Assembly (NCBI GenBank): GCA_001586965.3
Contig: LUCW03000307.1
Span: 125,001 to 155,994, forward strand
Length of the DNA stretch: 30,994 nt
Source: Sphaeroforma sirkka
Taxonomy: Eukaryota > Opisthokonta > Ichthyosporea > Ichthyophonida
Direction: 5' to 3'
Position numbers and translations under genes: made by a program
Part shown: one piece after another, positions 1 to 11,536 of the stretch
How positions within the stretch are numbered: the first letter of the stretch is position 1
Layout: every line of letters begins with the position of its first letter
The notes under the pieces: model-generated
The model's database searches: none
The model's input: the letters and a program-made list of their open reading frames with translations, nothing else
What the model was told of the DNA's origin: nothing

Positions 1-293
1 GCCATCGATATGCTGTAGTTGTCTGTACATGGCTTTTTGCATCGGGTTGATATGTCTCTGGCAATAGCGCATACTGCTGATAGTTGTGCTCACGTACAAA
101 TACACTACTTGTACCGAACAGCCGGCACCATTCCGCATCTCACCTATTAAATTTGGCCGTGATTGTTCTCACTCCTGACACGTCTATAGCCCCGGGCACC
201 GATGCAAACTTGTTTACTGACAACCACTTTTGTAACTGGCAATACCAACACACACTAACGCTCACTCACGCTCACTCACTCACCTTCTCTCAG

Positions 294-3200
294 GACAATA
301 CTCGCAATACAGCGCTGCACTGGGCGTGCTTTAACGGCAACAGCGCCACTGTGCGTGAATTGGTGAACTCGGGGGCGCGTGTCGACCTGCGCAATGACAA
401 GAACCAGACACCCCTGGAACTTTGTGTGGGAAGGGGGAACGACCTGATGTCTAGGTAGGTGTGCTTTAGAGTTTAGGGAGGTTTGGACCCATTTAAAACC
501 CTATACCCTAGAGTATAGTGTGGCATCGTATGTAGGATGTGTATTGTTCATCTGTATCCGAATATATCCGACAATCTCCTGTGGGCTTTGTAGGCAGCCT
601 TGGATTATTGCGGGTACAGTCTTAGGATAGAAAGTTGTTATCCGTGAATTAAGCACTACTCGTAGGCCTTTAAAAGCGTCTCCTCGAGAAGGTAGTGTAT
701 CTTTGTGTTCCGGAGTTGAAAAGCGCCGTGACTGTGCCAGGCAAGTTTTGCGAACGTAAGGGCTCGTGTTCAGACACCTAGCCCCAAAGTGTGTGTGTAT
801 TCACCTACCTGACTGTACGGAAAGGCCAACGCAGTACAGGCCCTTATGGGCGTGGCTGTGTACTGAACACAGTAGTTATACGATAAGGTTGCAGGACTGT
901 GCTTCCTGTAGTGTCACGGGCTGGGCGCTTGTGATGCAGCTCTGTCAGATAGGCTCGTGTTGCGTCCGTGCAAGACCTACGACTCTACTGACAGTGTAGT
1001 GTGCGGTAGTTCATCTGCTGCATCATTGTTTCTGCCGTGGTTTTGTAGTGACACAGTGACCCCTTTCGCCTCCTTTCTAGTCGTTTCAGATGGATGCTAA
1101 TCCCCTAAAATTTAACAAAAAACATACATTCTACTTACAACCAGGTTTCTGCGAACTTCGGCCGGGATAGACAGTCGGCCCTGGTTACAAAAACTGTTGC
1201 AGAACAAGCGGTTGAGAACGCATGTTCTGTGGTCCATTCCGCTGATCTTCCTGGTCATGTTCGGGTGGTGCACACATACGTTTGCGATGCCGTATACGTT
1301 GATTGCACTCGCGCTCGTGTGGGGCTTCTGTGGCATGCTGATCAAAACGTTCTGGATCGCAGAAGGTGGCAAGAACCCGTTTACCTTGGCCCTTTTCGTG
1401 CACTCGGGTGAGTGGAATATTGCTTGGGTATTCAAAATTCTTGCGTGTTTAGGTCTGTGTGTATCCGTTTACGTTTATTTGCATCTACCGTCTTGCTACG
1501 TGTTGACATGCTCGACATGATTCGGTACATACAGCCTGTTCACTTCCAAGGTGGTACCCATGCGCTTACCGATCTTACATGCCTGAACTTGGAATGATTT
1601 CGTATACACTTCGACTGACAAATTTCACCTGCATATCTCACTATACACCAACAGCTTTGATACTAGGAGTGGTGGGCTTGGTATTGTTGTGGCCAGCCAA
1701 CTCTGAACGTATAGTGGTGAGTTTAACGTTCTTTGGCACATTCGCACTGATGGTACAGAACTTTTACAAGGCTTGGAAGACGGACCCTGGGTTCATCAAG
1801 ACCACGCCCGAGAAGCAACGGAAAACGATCATTGAGGTGTGTATGCTAATGTATAAGAGTGGGGAAATCCATGCCAGACTTTTTATACGAGACTTCGTGT
1901 ATCGATTAGTAGGTGTCTGGTCGTACGCGTGGTTAGTATCACCTTTGCAGCAGCCGTGGAGGATGGCTGATCACGACCTTCATTGTACTCGTCTTCTGAG
2001 ATTGACATATAGTGTGGTGAAGTACAAGAACATTCAGCCTATGGTACCAGTCGTAGTTTAGAGGCAAGAGTTCTAGAATGCGTGTACCAGTGGGTAGCCG
2101 CCGTCCCGTGTATTTCGGTACTAACTGTGAGTGCCCTGGGCGGATTCCTCGGACTCTTAAATCCCAAGTATCTGTTCGTTTAGTTGTGGTCACATATGGT
2201 CCAAGCTGCTATCCTAGTAGACTACTATTCACTTGTTGCACACATGCATGCATATAGTCTTTACGCACGCGCTCCCGCTACTGTGGCATAGATCATTATG
2301 AGAAACGGTTGGTGGTCGGTTTGCTTACCGACAATGGGTTCACAGTGCGAGTTCTCTGCTGCCATCCGCCTATTCATCTGATTTCCTATCCGCTTATTGA
2401 CTTGATGTATATCCAAAGTCAAATGGCCAGACATTCGTGCATCCATACAACACGTGCTGTGTACACATTCATAAACATACAACGCCACCTACTCATCTGT
2501 CCGTCCACGCGTACACCGCTATCTACCTACCTACCTACCTACAGATGGTGGAGAAAAACGCCATGGACGGTGGGCGCTTCTGTCACACGTGTCTGCTAAA
2601 GAAACCGTTGCGGTCCAAGCACTGCTCCATGTGTGGCAAGTGCGTGGCTAAGTTTGACCACCACTGCCCCTTTGTCGGCAACTGCATAGGGTCTCAGAAC
2701 CACGTGTACTTCATGCACTACCTGCTGTTTCTCTCTATCACGGGGTCCTGCTTTATCGACATGGCTCTGCACTGTAAGTGCTGGTGGTGGTCGATTGTTT
2801 ATTGAGTGTCTGTGTGTGCTAGAAAAGACTAGGTTTACACCCGAAGCGTAAAAATCGGGTTACCTTTGTGTATTGTTCTTCCGTGCACGGCTGTATAGTG
2901 GTGTATAGGCACGTTGGCTAGTTCAGCCTCATTCAATTGTGGGGCTGTACTTATATTTCTATGGTCTTTAAATGACAATGCACAATTTGTTATCGGGCTC
3001 ACATTTGTATTCAACGAGTGCCTCACCCACGTGTGTTGATGCTGCCCAGCGGAGTGTCTATACTACCTGTCAGGCCATGCGCCTGGTATCTATCTGTGTC
3101 ATCATGTGCCATCGCAATTGCAGATGCATACACGCGTTGTTGTAACATATAGCACAAGCTTAACTCCTATTCATACACGCGTTGTTGTAACCCAAGCTTA

Positions 3201-3411
3201 ACTACTGTTCTCGACCCGCACCTGACAGACCTCCGTACCATGGTGGAACAGGTTGACGGCTACTTAAACCAATTCCTGACCTACGTCGAGCATGAGGTTG
3301 GTTTTAATTGTCTGCTACGGTTTTTCTTGTTGGACTCTTTGCCGCTTTGCCTACCTGACCGTTTAGACTTTTTATTTGCCCTCCGGGTATTCGTATTGTA
3401 TCTGTGTATAA

Positions 3412-3443
<32 letters not shown>

Positions 3444-4665
3444 AGTAGCTGGTGTGATTGTACCACATCTACAGTGAGTAGCCCGGCATTTGCCAAGTGT
3501 GTGCTGTTTGTGTGTCGAAAGCAGCTTACTGTCCGCTGCATGTAGTTTCTTTGGGACGGCCCACGCCTACCTCGTTTGCTCAAACTTATGTGTTATTCGC
3601 ACTACGCTATCCAACCTTTGTCGCTTCCGTTTGTGGCGCTGCCTTCCGCCGCCTCATTGAGCTTGGTAGCACTTCTCAAATTGTGCCACGGATTAATTTT
3701 GACCGCAGTCTGAAGTAAATTAGAGTCACATTCACATTTTTTAAGTATGCATACATAAATACATACTTCATATATCGATGCATGCATACTTCATATATCC
3801 ATACATGATTCCAATGATTCTATCCTATCGTATATGCACCTACCGCCTTCAGCCCGTTGCAACGTGGTCCATGATGTATGCAGGACTACAGATCTCCTGG
3901 GTAGTGGCTCTGTACCTCTCGCAAACGTACCAAGTGGGTGCCAATTTGACCACCAACGAACGTGTGCTATGGCGCAGGCTGCCATACTTACGGAACGAAA
4001 GGGTATGTGTTTCGCAAGCATGTGCGTGTGAGTACAGCCATTCCGAAGGAGCAGGGATATGTCTTCTGCACAAAAGTTTGCAAAGCATAGTCTATTCCGG
4101 TGTCCGGACATCTCTGTGTTGGTCTTGCTTAGTTCGAGCGTGCTTTCACACCCACGACTTCCTATACAACCCCTAACCTCATTCATCTCGTTCTGCACCC
4201 TCCGTCTACCACTATAGGGCAAGTACAGCAACGCCTTCAGTCGCGGAGTCTTTCTGAACTTTGTCGATTTTTACAACGGCATGCATTTCTGGAGAAAACA
4301 GGTTCAACATGCCGACTGGACTACCATCACCGAGGTATGGTAATGGTCGTATACAGCACTGCTATCAGCACACGAACAAGCAGTAGTACTTAGTATGTAA
4401 TTATCTATTGTCTAATATCTACTCGCACAGTATATGGGTGTGTTATTGACACTGGATGTCGCTGAATGCGTCCTACCCCTCTCCTCTTATTACTTCCGAA
4501 TTCATACCCGGTTTCATTCATAGCCAAGCTGTATCGTTCTAGCCACATGTGCGTCTCCGTACTCGTTGCTCAGCAAGCTGGGAATTAATCACAGGTACTG
4601 TTGTCATTTCAACATCCTCGCAGGTTCCTGAGAGCGCAGAAATGGGCGAGTTTGAAATGGCGTAG
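294..4665 (+). CDS. ZDHHC17-like: Ankyrin-repeat DHHC protein S-palmitoyltransferase (HIP14/ZDHHC17/AKR1 type), 3' part
   Basis: Transfers palmitate from palmitoyl-CoA to cysteines of target proteins at Golgi/endosomal membranes. Proposed exons: 294-454, 1145-1407, 1655-1836, 2545-2773, 3229-3296, 3853-4002, 4218-4334, 4624-4665. All are bounded by AG/GT, phases agree at every junction, and the total is 1212 nt (403 residues plus stop). Counting from the first exon: an ankyrin repeat at about 1-50 ([11 protein letters not shown], then QTPLELC); four hydrophobic segments in exons 2-3; TDPG at 184-187; a Cys-rich domain from 215 with DHHC at 240-243, followed by PFVGNC; TM5 and TM6 in exons 4-6; TTNE at 334-337; and a PaCCT-like Asn/Phe motif in exon 7. 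Order and spacing match HIP14. The position after DHHC-Pro is Phe, where HIP14 has Trp. The gene is 5'-truncated: the first exon opens in phase 0 and no other ankyrin exon is visible at 1-293. Family assignment is secure; exon edges were read by eye. Confidence 0.93.
2520..2544 (+). repeat. (CTAC)n microsatellite forming a 3' splice site
   Basis: Four to five CTAC units run directly into the CAG that precedes the DHHC exon at 2545. The tetranucleotide repeat therefore supplies the pyrimidine-rich tract of this acceptor. Confidence 0.8.
2656..2667 (+). other. DHHC catalytic tetrapeptide codons
   Basis: Codons for Asp-His-His-Cys in exon 2545-2773. In DHHC enzymes this cysteine takes the acyl group from palmitoyl-CoA. 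It is flanked upstream by the CxxC...HCxxCxxC zinc-binding pattern ([14 protein letters not shown]) and downstream by PFVGNC, so every expected zinc ligand and the catalytic cysteine are intact. Confidence 0.95.
3127..3210 (+). repeat. Tandem duplication (~45 bp) inside a palmitoyltransferase intron
   Basis: Two adjacent copies beginning CATACACGCGTTGTTGTAAC (3127 and 3172), each continuing into CAAGCTTAACT. They lie just upstream of the exon at 3229. The CTTAAC in the second copy could serve as the branch point, which is inference. Confidence 0.75.
3409..3442 (+). repeat. (AT)n/(GTAT)n microsatellite
   Basis: About ten AT units followed by GTAT units, within the intron between exons 3229-3296 and 3853-4002. 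Confidence 0.9.
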
Positions 4666-4980
4666 ATATCATTTAACAGTTGGTTATCACACAAACCCTC
4701 TGATGGTGTTTCTAACTTTCGGCTGAATGAGCCTCTTCTTGCTGCAGAATTTAGGTGTTGGTACCAGGGCGTCGTGTTAGCGCTGGTCTGTTTTGATGGA
4801 TTTCAGTTCAGTCCCGCATTTCAAATTTGATGCAAATTGGGATATATCCTGGAATCGATGGTGATAGGCTATTTCATGTATATGTAAACGCGCCGGTGCT
4901 ACCGTTCTGTGAGTCCTATGCTTGGCTTGCAGGCCGTGTTTGTCGCATACACGGGATTGTTTGAGTGTCAGTGCGAGCGT
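4666..4980. other. 3' flank of palmitoyltransferase; no gene seen
   Basis: Follows the TAG at 4663-4665. I see no open frame of note and no clear AATAAA within 300 bases, so the transcript end is not placed. Confidence 0.5.
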
Positions 4981-6173
4981 CTATAATGCGATGACCGTCA
5001 TGCTGGGCTTGTAGTCAGTGGTTCTGCTTAGCTCGAGGTCGGCGGGGCCTTTCGTGCAGTATGCGACCAGGCACTCTATATACAGACCCGAGGGCTTGTA
5101 GAGACTACTGGTGCCCTTGACGGTGCTGCAGGTTATCTGCACGTGCGTGCTTGGTAGTTTGTCGTTGTTGTTGAGCCCCTCTGCCTCGTCGGCCTGTGAT
5201 CGCAGAACCAGTTGGTATCCAACTTAGCCATGACCTTGGCGGCAACATGGCCAGGCATTGGTCAAAGCAGTGGGCTATGCGCCTTAGGCACATGTCCCTT
5301 TAGTGTGTTTTGTTCGAGCCTTGCACGACTCCATCTTGCGCATTCCGGCCGATGATGGGCCTGTTGTTCTGGTGGTGGTCTAGTTTTGCACATCATTGTC
5401 TCGAATCGCCGTTTGGATGGCGGTGGCGGCCAACGTCATGACAGGCCGGCACCGGTGCCCTTGTTCTGGTGCAACTGAACCGCGTTGGCCAATGGTAGGC
5501 ACGCGCTACGAAGATGTTGTTGCCTGCTGGTGGTACGTTTCGGCGTTGTGTATCATGCACGACAAGCACTTGTACTTTGTGGAGGACGCACTTTGAAAGA
5601 GGCCACACCCGTGTCGGCCAGATCAGAGCGATCCATGTAGCAACTTGCACTCTCGGCAGTCATTATCATTCTGGTAAGAAACGGGGGTCTTCGAAAAGTT
5701 GGAACTTCAAACTTCAAATTCGGCGACACAATGCAAACAGTGTCGCGATCGGAACAAGGTTGGTGAGGCGTCGCAGGCGGTTGGCAGCATTGTCATCAGC
5801 GCGTCGGGCGTGGCCCTGAATGCCACGACCACGGGCTTGTTTGTTGATCCTGTGCGGACCGTGAATCTGTGGAAGAATGTGGTATACTACGTTACTACCA
5901 TCACAGAGCGTGCGTGGTAGGACACCAGATGCTGGAACATGAGATTTTCATGTTTATTACACTGCAGCAGATGCTAACATTGTAGGACATTAGTGACGAA
6001 ACTGTTCTCGGGAAACTCTGGGCCGTTGATGGCATACCCGTGCTCAGGCCCGAGTGGCATACGCCATGTGGTACACTATACACGCGTGTGTCTCCATAGA
6101 ACAGCGACTTGTAGATACGGATAACATTTTCTTCAAACTCGTCAGGGCGCTTGCTTCTTTTTGTTCCTTGCAC
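4981..6173 (-). pseudogene. Possible decayed or unresolved coding region of unknown family
   Basis: A GC-rich island in AT-rich surroundings. On the minus strand one reading frame can be followed from about 6078 to the stop at 4981-4983 without a shift, but with about ten internal stops (for example 5974, 5887, 5707, 5623, 5506, 5380, 5284, 5275, 5224). The last stretch, 5223-4984, is open for 80 codons with about 72% G/C at third positions, like the real exons here. Two CxxC pairs (HCLHC near 5740, KCLSC near 5560) could be zinc-finger remnants. A neighbouring frame at 6173-6070 looks protein-like (EFEENVIRIYKSLFYGDT). The stop density is not far below chance, and a plus-strand frame at 5699-5920 shares the same third-position bias, so strand and identity are uncertain. 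I do not recognise the family; an intron-split gene is also possible. Confidence 0.3.
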
Positions 6174-6206
6174 TGCATGGAAATAAACTTGGTTTCGCTA
6201 TTTGTA

Positions 6207-6422
6207 GCGTTCTCTCCCAGGGCAATTTGTTGTTTCCTTGGCTGTGGCACTTTTGGTGGTTCATTTGCAAGTTGTTGTGAAGCACTTGCAAGGCCTAGCT
6301 TACGGTCCAACTTTCTTGAATACCCCTGCCCGTTGCGTTCTCTCCATAGACAATATGTTATTTGCGTGTCTGTTGAGTTTTTATTTCCAAGTTGTTGTGG
6401 AGCATTTGCAAGCCCTAGCTTG
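6207..6422. repeat. Diverged tandem duplication (~120-128 bp unit)
   Basis: GCGTTCTCTCC(C/A)... at 6207 recurs at 6335, and CAAGTTGTTGTG(A/G)AGCA at 6268 recurs at 6388. The two offsets (128 and 120) show an indel between the copies. Confidence 0.75.
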
Positions 6423-6429
6423 ATCAGAT

Positions 6430-8700
6430 GTGCAATGGAAACTGATTAAAACGGAAATCAACTACAAGAGATGACAATAAATAGTATATTGTAGTACATA
6501 ATGCACAACCCATTATATTGAGCACTAATGTAAGAAACAATTTTTTGCTGGTAATGTATTGTTTGCTGTAACCAGAACCATCCTCAAAAATATACATCTG
6601 GAGTTAAACAACGTATCAGTCTGACTTGGCCGCAGAGCCCCTGGGAATATGTCTCGCTCTTATTGTTCAATATGTTGGTGACAGCAAAACGAAAAGGCAA
6701 GCACTGAATAAACATCAGTGCTATCTGTCACGACAGACCATGCAAAACTTGAAAGACAGGGTACATTCTTGAGTCATAAACGAGGGTCTTTTCGATAAAC
6801 GTTCACAAAGATCTTTTCAATGAATGTTAACAAATTGAAAAGCAGTATGTTATGGGCTTCAATGGTGGATCAAGAAATTATGAAAAAATTCCTACTTGTT
6901 TGCGGATGAATAAATTTGTCTCGTTCCGCTCTATCTTGGGCATCTTGTTACATAAGTCAATGACGCTGCCATAATAGGCGCATATCTCACATAGCCCAGA
7001 TGACAGGTGAAAACATACAAACAACAGAGTCCTTCGGGTTGCTGGCCACGAACATCCATTCAACGTCCTCGGGTGCATATTTCACAACTGACTCAGTTAA
7101 TTGGTCAATTGAAGGTTTAGAAATACTTTCTACTTACTAGCGTGAAAGTGATTTTAAAATGTGGTGGTCTCAATTTTTATACAATTATCGGAAAAGTTAG
7201 AATCTTATTGCTGGTTCAAGCTAATTGATAGCGAGGGCCTTACGCAATGTACGGAGAAACCACGGACAAATCGAGCAGAGGCATGTAGCGCTTCTCACAG
7301 CTCGTCGTGATATAATAATTAGTCATGTATGCAGTAACTTAGAAGTTCTGGCAATTTAGAGGCACCTATTCTGAGTGAGAGCTGTGACAAGCTTGCTATG
7401 ATATGCGTCACCCAGAATTCTTCGGTTGCTGCACACCCTTTCCTGCGCGACATTCAGTACCGCCTTAAGCTCATGTCACATGCCTGTAAAAGTATCTACG
7501 CGTGTTTATTAGTTATCAGGAAAATGTTTCATTCTTGTTCAAATGCTCGTTTTTTAATCAGAAAGTACAACCTCAACCAAGTCGCTATTCGGGATACGAA
7601 TACAGTTAGACTTTCTGCACTGGAAGCTTGAGTATGATGAAGATTTTACGGATCACATCGTAAGACAACACGTGTTTGGGATTGCAGACTCTGCCTGTGA
7701 ATTGGGGTACTTTTTATATCAGGTGCATTGATGGTGACTAGCAGGCCTGGCTTTAAGCTCGCAGTTATTTTAATCTTTGATTCCACTTTCATAACGATGT
7801 GTAGGTATTATTCGGTCGATCAATATTATACACCTGTATATACCTCAATTGAGTTCTATTATAAAGTAGCCACCTTGTTTTGGCCTCGGTTTATGCTGTG
7901 TTGTTTTGTTTATTACTCAACGTTTGTACACATGAGCTATTTGCCCTAAATGCCCTGAATAGAAATGCAACACTTAGTGTAGAGAGCGTTTTCAGCCGTC
8001 TTCATATGTTTTGGCTGCGGTGCCTCCATTGTCATCACCTCACTTAACTTGGCCATCCCAGAGCGCTGTATTGCTAGACTAGCTCTCCATCGCACCCGAG
8101 GGCATGTACTTCTGCGAGTGCATCCTCCAGTGTAGAGATGCGAGAATGCGCCTATAATCGGCTAGTTTGTACATATGTGAGGTACTGTCTCACTACAGAA
8201 TCGCCTGTGCTTTTAGAATCAATAGTCCTATAACAGTATTTATTTTTAGCACAGGCTTCCAAAGTGGGGATAGGGAAGGTTTAAAACATACTACAGCGCT
8301 GCAACATTTGCACCATGACGGATAGGTGGGCAGCAGAATACTGTTTGGATTTTATTGCATTAGACAACCCAGGGCACCGCATACCTAAGAAACCATCTGG
8401 CTGATTAAATTAGGGCGATACGAAAGGAAAGTCAGAATACCACTATATGAGGCGCCTAAAGATCACGCAAATTATGTACGTAACATTTCAACCCCAAATG
8501 TTTAATAAAGCGTAATAAGTTGTACAAGCTGACGATAGATGCTGTTCTTATGACCATAGCTGAGTACGAACGCCTGTAGGCAAAATTTAAACAACAAACC
8601 CCCCTGAAAATTCAGGAGCAGTTTATTAGGGGAATCTCTTATATGTGACCAGAGTACAAGATGCAAATGTCCCGTTGCTACGCGAAAGCATGTGTTGTAA
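6430..8700. other. AT-rich gene-poor stretch
   Basis: Only short open frames (for example 7398-7631 and 7728-7949 on the plus strand), without recognisable domains, codon bias or splice context. I see no RNA gene or clear repeat here. Confidence 0.5.
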
Positions 8701-8949
8701 TGTTCTGTTGTGATACTGTGATTCCGTAAAAGTTATAAGCCACAATCAAAAATATCTGAGCTGTGCCATCAATTAGATGCCCTGACAATTTCGCTAACCA
8801 ATGTTGTAAAGCAACTAGATGATGATGACCTTACAGTAAAAAAAACTGCGTGTAGTTGGCTTCAAAGCGAAGGAAGAAATCAAGAGGCTCTCAAGGTAAA
8901 CAAATCTTTGCAGGCAATAGATGATATGCATCAAGAAAAGTGAGGCATT

Positions 8950-9610
8950 TCCATTTCCTTAAAAACAAGGGTATACAAACTTTTGCATATCAATATACAC
9001 AGTGTATACGAGAGGTAGTCAATTACTGGACTGGCTTTCAAACCGTAGCAAAGTTTATGACCTTTATGGAGCAAGTATAGAATAGGCAGAAGTATAAATC
9101 TGTGCAAAAATAAGAACCCTTCGAGAATTCAACAGTGATGTGATTTGCACGGGTTCGACACGATTTGGAGCGAGGTGTGGTGATACAACTCTTTGTAATC
9201 TGCTGTACTCAAAAATTATCAAATATATCAAACGGCGAAATTTTTATTATGTATGCATACTTCAGGCACCCTGCGCATGATATGATTAGTCTTCCCAAAT
9301 AGGACTTTAAAATCAGCCTTTTTTCACCATACTTCGATGTGGACTATCCAAGAACTGCGCTTGTCGTTGATTGTACAAAGTATTTTATGGAATCTTCATC
9401 TAAACATGACCTTCAAATAAATGATGTTCTGTTCTACCTTTGTAGCCGCGCCACATAAATGCAACATAGTACTATTCCCTTCAATTCTAAATATAACGAC
9501 ATACATATTTAGTGAATCCATCAGGTAGTGGAGTCGCACCATAAGCCTGGAGAGTTTGTTCTTCATTACCTCGGGGCTGTATTCACCCGAGCAATATGTA
9601 AACTCGACGC
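8950..9610 (+). pseudogene. Decayed Harbinger-like DDE transposase (DDE_Tnp_4 type)
   Basis: A cut-and-paste transposase relic. One plus-strand frame (codons starting at positions divisible by 3) carries family-like segments in the expected order: YWTGFQTVAKFMTF at 9024-9065, like the FYTGF...F segment that opens this domain; VRHDLERGVVIQLF from 9153, like the (V/L)RLRL...DLA.RFG helix-turn-helix; MYAYFRHP at about 9249-9275; then YPRTALVVDCTKYFMESSS at 9345-9401, like YPxTxxIIDCTEIFxExPS, which holds the first catalytic Asp. A likely continuation (HTYLVNPSGSGV, 9500-9535) lies in another frame. Stops at 9078, 9111, 9141, 9300 and 9456 make it non-functional. A 75-codon open frame just upstream (about 8718-8942), with Lys/Glu/Asp/Leu-rich sequence, may be its N-terminal part. 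Assignment rests on motif order, not on a search. Confidence 0.6.
9233..9290 (+). repeat. Transposase-derived repeat, copy 1
   Basis: Contains ATACTTCAGGCACCCT followed by (G/A)CG(C/T)ATGAT. A second copy lies at 9709-9760. Both encode a MY(A/I)YFRHP-like peptide. Confidence 0.7.
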
Positions 9611-9708
9611 TATCATTTATCTTAGCTCCAGCAATACCTTTTTATCTAATAGAGCCATCATCGTCTTTTCTATATGATATCAAACCCCTAAGCACTTAAT
9701 AAGTTAAA

Positions 9709-9760
9709 CGACGCTGATTTCGTTATGTATATATACTTCAGGCACCCTACGTATGATCGA
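9709..9760 (+). repeat. Transposase-derived repeat, copy 2
   Basis: Matches 9233-9290 (ATACTTCAGGCACCCT core) and in the same sense reads MYIYFRHPTYDR. The sequence that follows does not continue into the catalytic domain, so this looks like a fragment of another copy. Confidence 0.65.
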
Positions 9761-9764
9761 ATTT

Positions 9765-10525
9765 GACTTCTCGGTGAGGAAATTAATAACAACCGTCGAA
9801 GAAAATGCTGGTGTACAACCGAAAACATTGGTGCAAATTTTGTTAAATAGCCTGGATGTTTTACTGATTTTTAAACTTGCTTTGAAACCTTCGTTGTGAT
9901 TCCCATAAATTACACGAACTGACTCCAAAGAACTTGAGAAATTTTCTCGTGTGCATCTTTATATGGCCAAGTAAATTATCAAAGTTGCATACACCTAGCA
10001 ATCCTTATTCTCCACCAGTAGCCTGAGCAGTGAAATATCATGCTCTCTACGAATGCACCCGTACACTCCGAATGTATTGATGTCAACTATTGAGTGTGTT
10101 ACTACAGCTACAAGCTTGTGTGTGCATGTGGTTCGTGTATGCGTGCGTGTTTGATTATTGATTAGACGGTAGAGACCTTACAACCCCTTGTCCCTACGTT
10201 TATTTCTGTATTTCTTGTCTGTCGTTTATACCTTTTATCCAGGGCAGCGTTTAGGATGTTTTTGAATATGCTATGTGGTGAAATTGAATTCGACAGCTGA
10301 GAATAAGAGTATGATGTCCGGCCGTTGCAAAAACGAACGTTCCTAAATCAAGAAAACAATCGTATATCGTACCCACGACCTAGTCGATTTTAAAATCTTA
10401 GCTATATTTGTGTTTCTGTAGCGTGCAAAAAAAGAAAAAGCCAACGCTGTCGTGGTACTGGCACAACATTAAGTTGGAATAAATATAACTGTAGTACGCT
10501 GCGAGACTAGGACTATCGTCCACCA
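9765..10525. other. No gene seen
   Basis: AT-rich DNA. The minus-strand open frame at 9704-9928 is mostly the antisense of the transposase-derived repeat and shows no domain of its own. Confidence 0.5.
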
Positions 10526-10840
10526 ATAGAACATTCTACATCATTAAGCATCGCTTATCATCTCGCAAAATATATGTGTGACAATACATTATCTCCTATT
10601 CAGTTTCTAGTTCATAAGCATTCGCCAAATGCGGCTCTCAAAATACAAAATCTGGCGGTCTTGTCAATCGTTGTAGGATTTACCCTACCAACGATTACAG
10701 CAGAATACGTATTTATTAACTCACCCCCTTGGTAGGGTGCGCAACTAGCACCATTTAGTACCAATTAAATATTTTGATACAAGAATAAACATCGTTGTCA
10801 TCTCACAAGTTGCTCCTGTGTGACAATACGAGGAATTAAC
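10526..10840. repeat. Dispersed/tandem ~240-bp repeat, partial copy plus one full copy
   Basis: A partial unit (about 10526-10590) ends in TGTGTGACAATACATT. A full unit starting ATTCAGTTTC at 10598 includes GCAACTAGCACCATTTAG and ends TGTGTGACAATACGAG. Related units lie at 12990-13219, 13220-13467 and 13468-13985. Confidence 0.8.
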
Positions 10841-11060
10841 TGTTAGAACCATTATTTACAAGTGACTTTATTATAAAATTGTTTTTTTATAATATATACA
10901 GATATTGTCTAATTACAACATGGGTTATAAAACTGTTATTACAATATATATATATAGATATTATCTAATTACAACATGGGCCCATACTGGACCCACTGAC
11001 ACTGACACTATGACACTCAAATACAGTATGGCTATTTAGGGTTTTACATTCGCTCCAACA
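10841..11060 (-). repeat. Copia 3' LTR (220 bp)
   Basis: On the plus strand it starts TGTTAGAACC and ends CGCTCCAACA, the TG...CA ends expected of an LTR. It is about 62 bp longer than the other LTR, mainly because of an internal ~56-bp tandem duplication (CTAATTACAACATGGG at 10909 and again at 10965). Confidence 0.9.
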
Positions 11061-11536
11061 CTCTCCTGAATTTAAAAGCAACACGGGGAGTGAAGTATTG
11101 ATGTCGTGAGACGCGAAACTTGATTTGGTGGGCTCCTCTCATTTGGTTGTTATGTGAAGTGTCATTGAAGAATTTCGGAAATTGTGACAAGAGAAAGAAA
11201 AAATTTGAAGGGCCCGGCAACATCCTTTTGTTGAGGGTTCTGGTCGGTCGTGTCGGGGGCGCTGGGGGTTTTGGGATGGCAGTTTTACACTGGTCACCTA
11301 GAGGTCACGTCAGTGTGTATATGTGTGTGTGGCTGTGTGCATGTGTTGCGACTCTCTTGAGTGGTTAGTTGTTGTAGTATGGGAAGCAGACGCGGTAGAT
11401 TGTGTTAGTGATGTGTGTCTCTGCGTCATCGCTGGCGTGGAAGGAGGTGACGGCGAAGTGCTGATTAGTAGAGAGGCGGCATCGAGGTCGACAACATCGG
11501 TTAGCGTGCTAGCGCTACGTTTGCTGTGTGGTTGGT

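Noticed and set aside
1..293. An upstream ankyrin exon at the window edge
   Set aside because: No frame in 1-293 reads as an ankyrin repeat, and no donor could be matched to the phase-0 acceptor at 293.
1090..1144. Start of palmitoyltransferase exon 2 at 1081 or 1090
   Set aside because: Both acceptors lead to an in-frame stop; the acceptor ending at 1144 keeps the frame and the HIP14-like sequence.
5393..5650. Minus-strand 85-codon open frame as a gene
   Set aside because: It overlaps two other frames of similar length and has no domain; the alternative frame through 4981-6078 is more protein-like.
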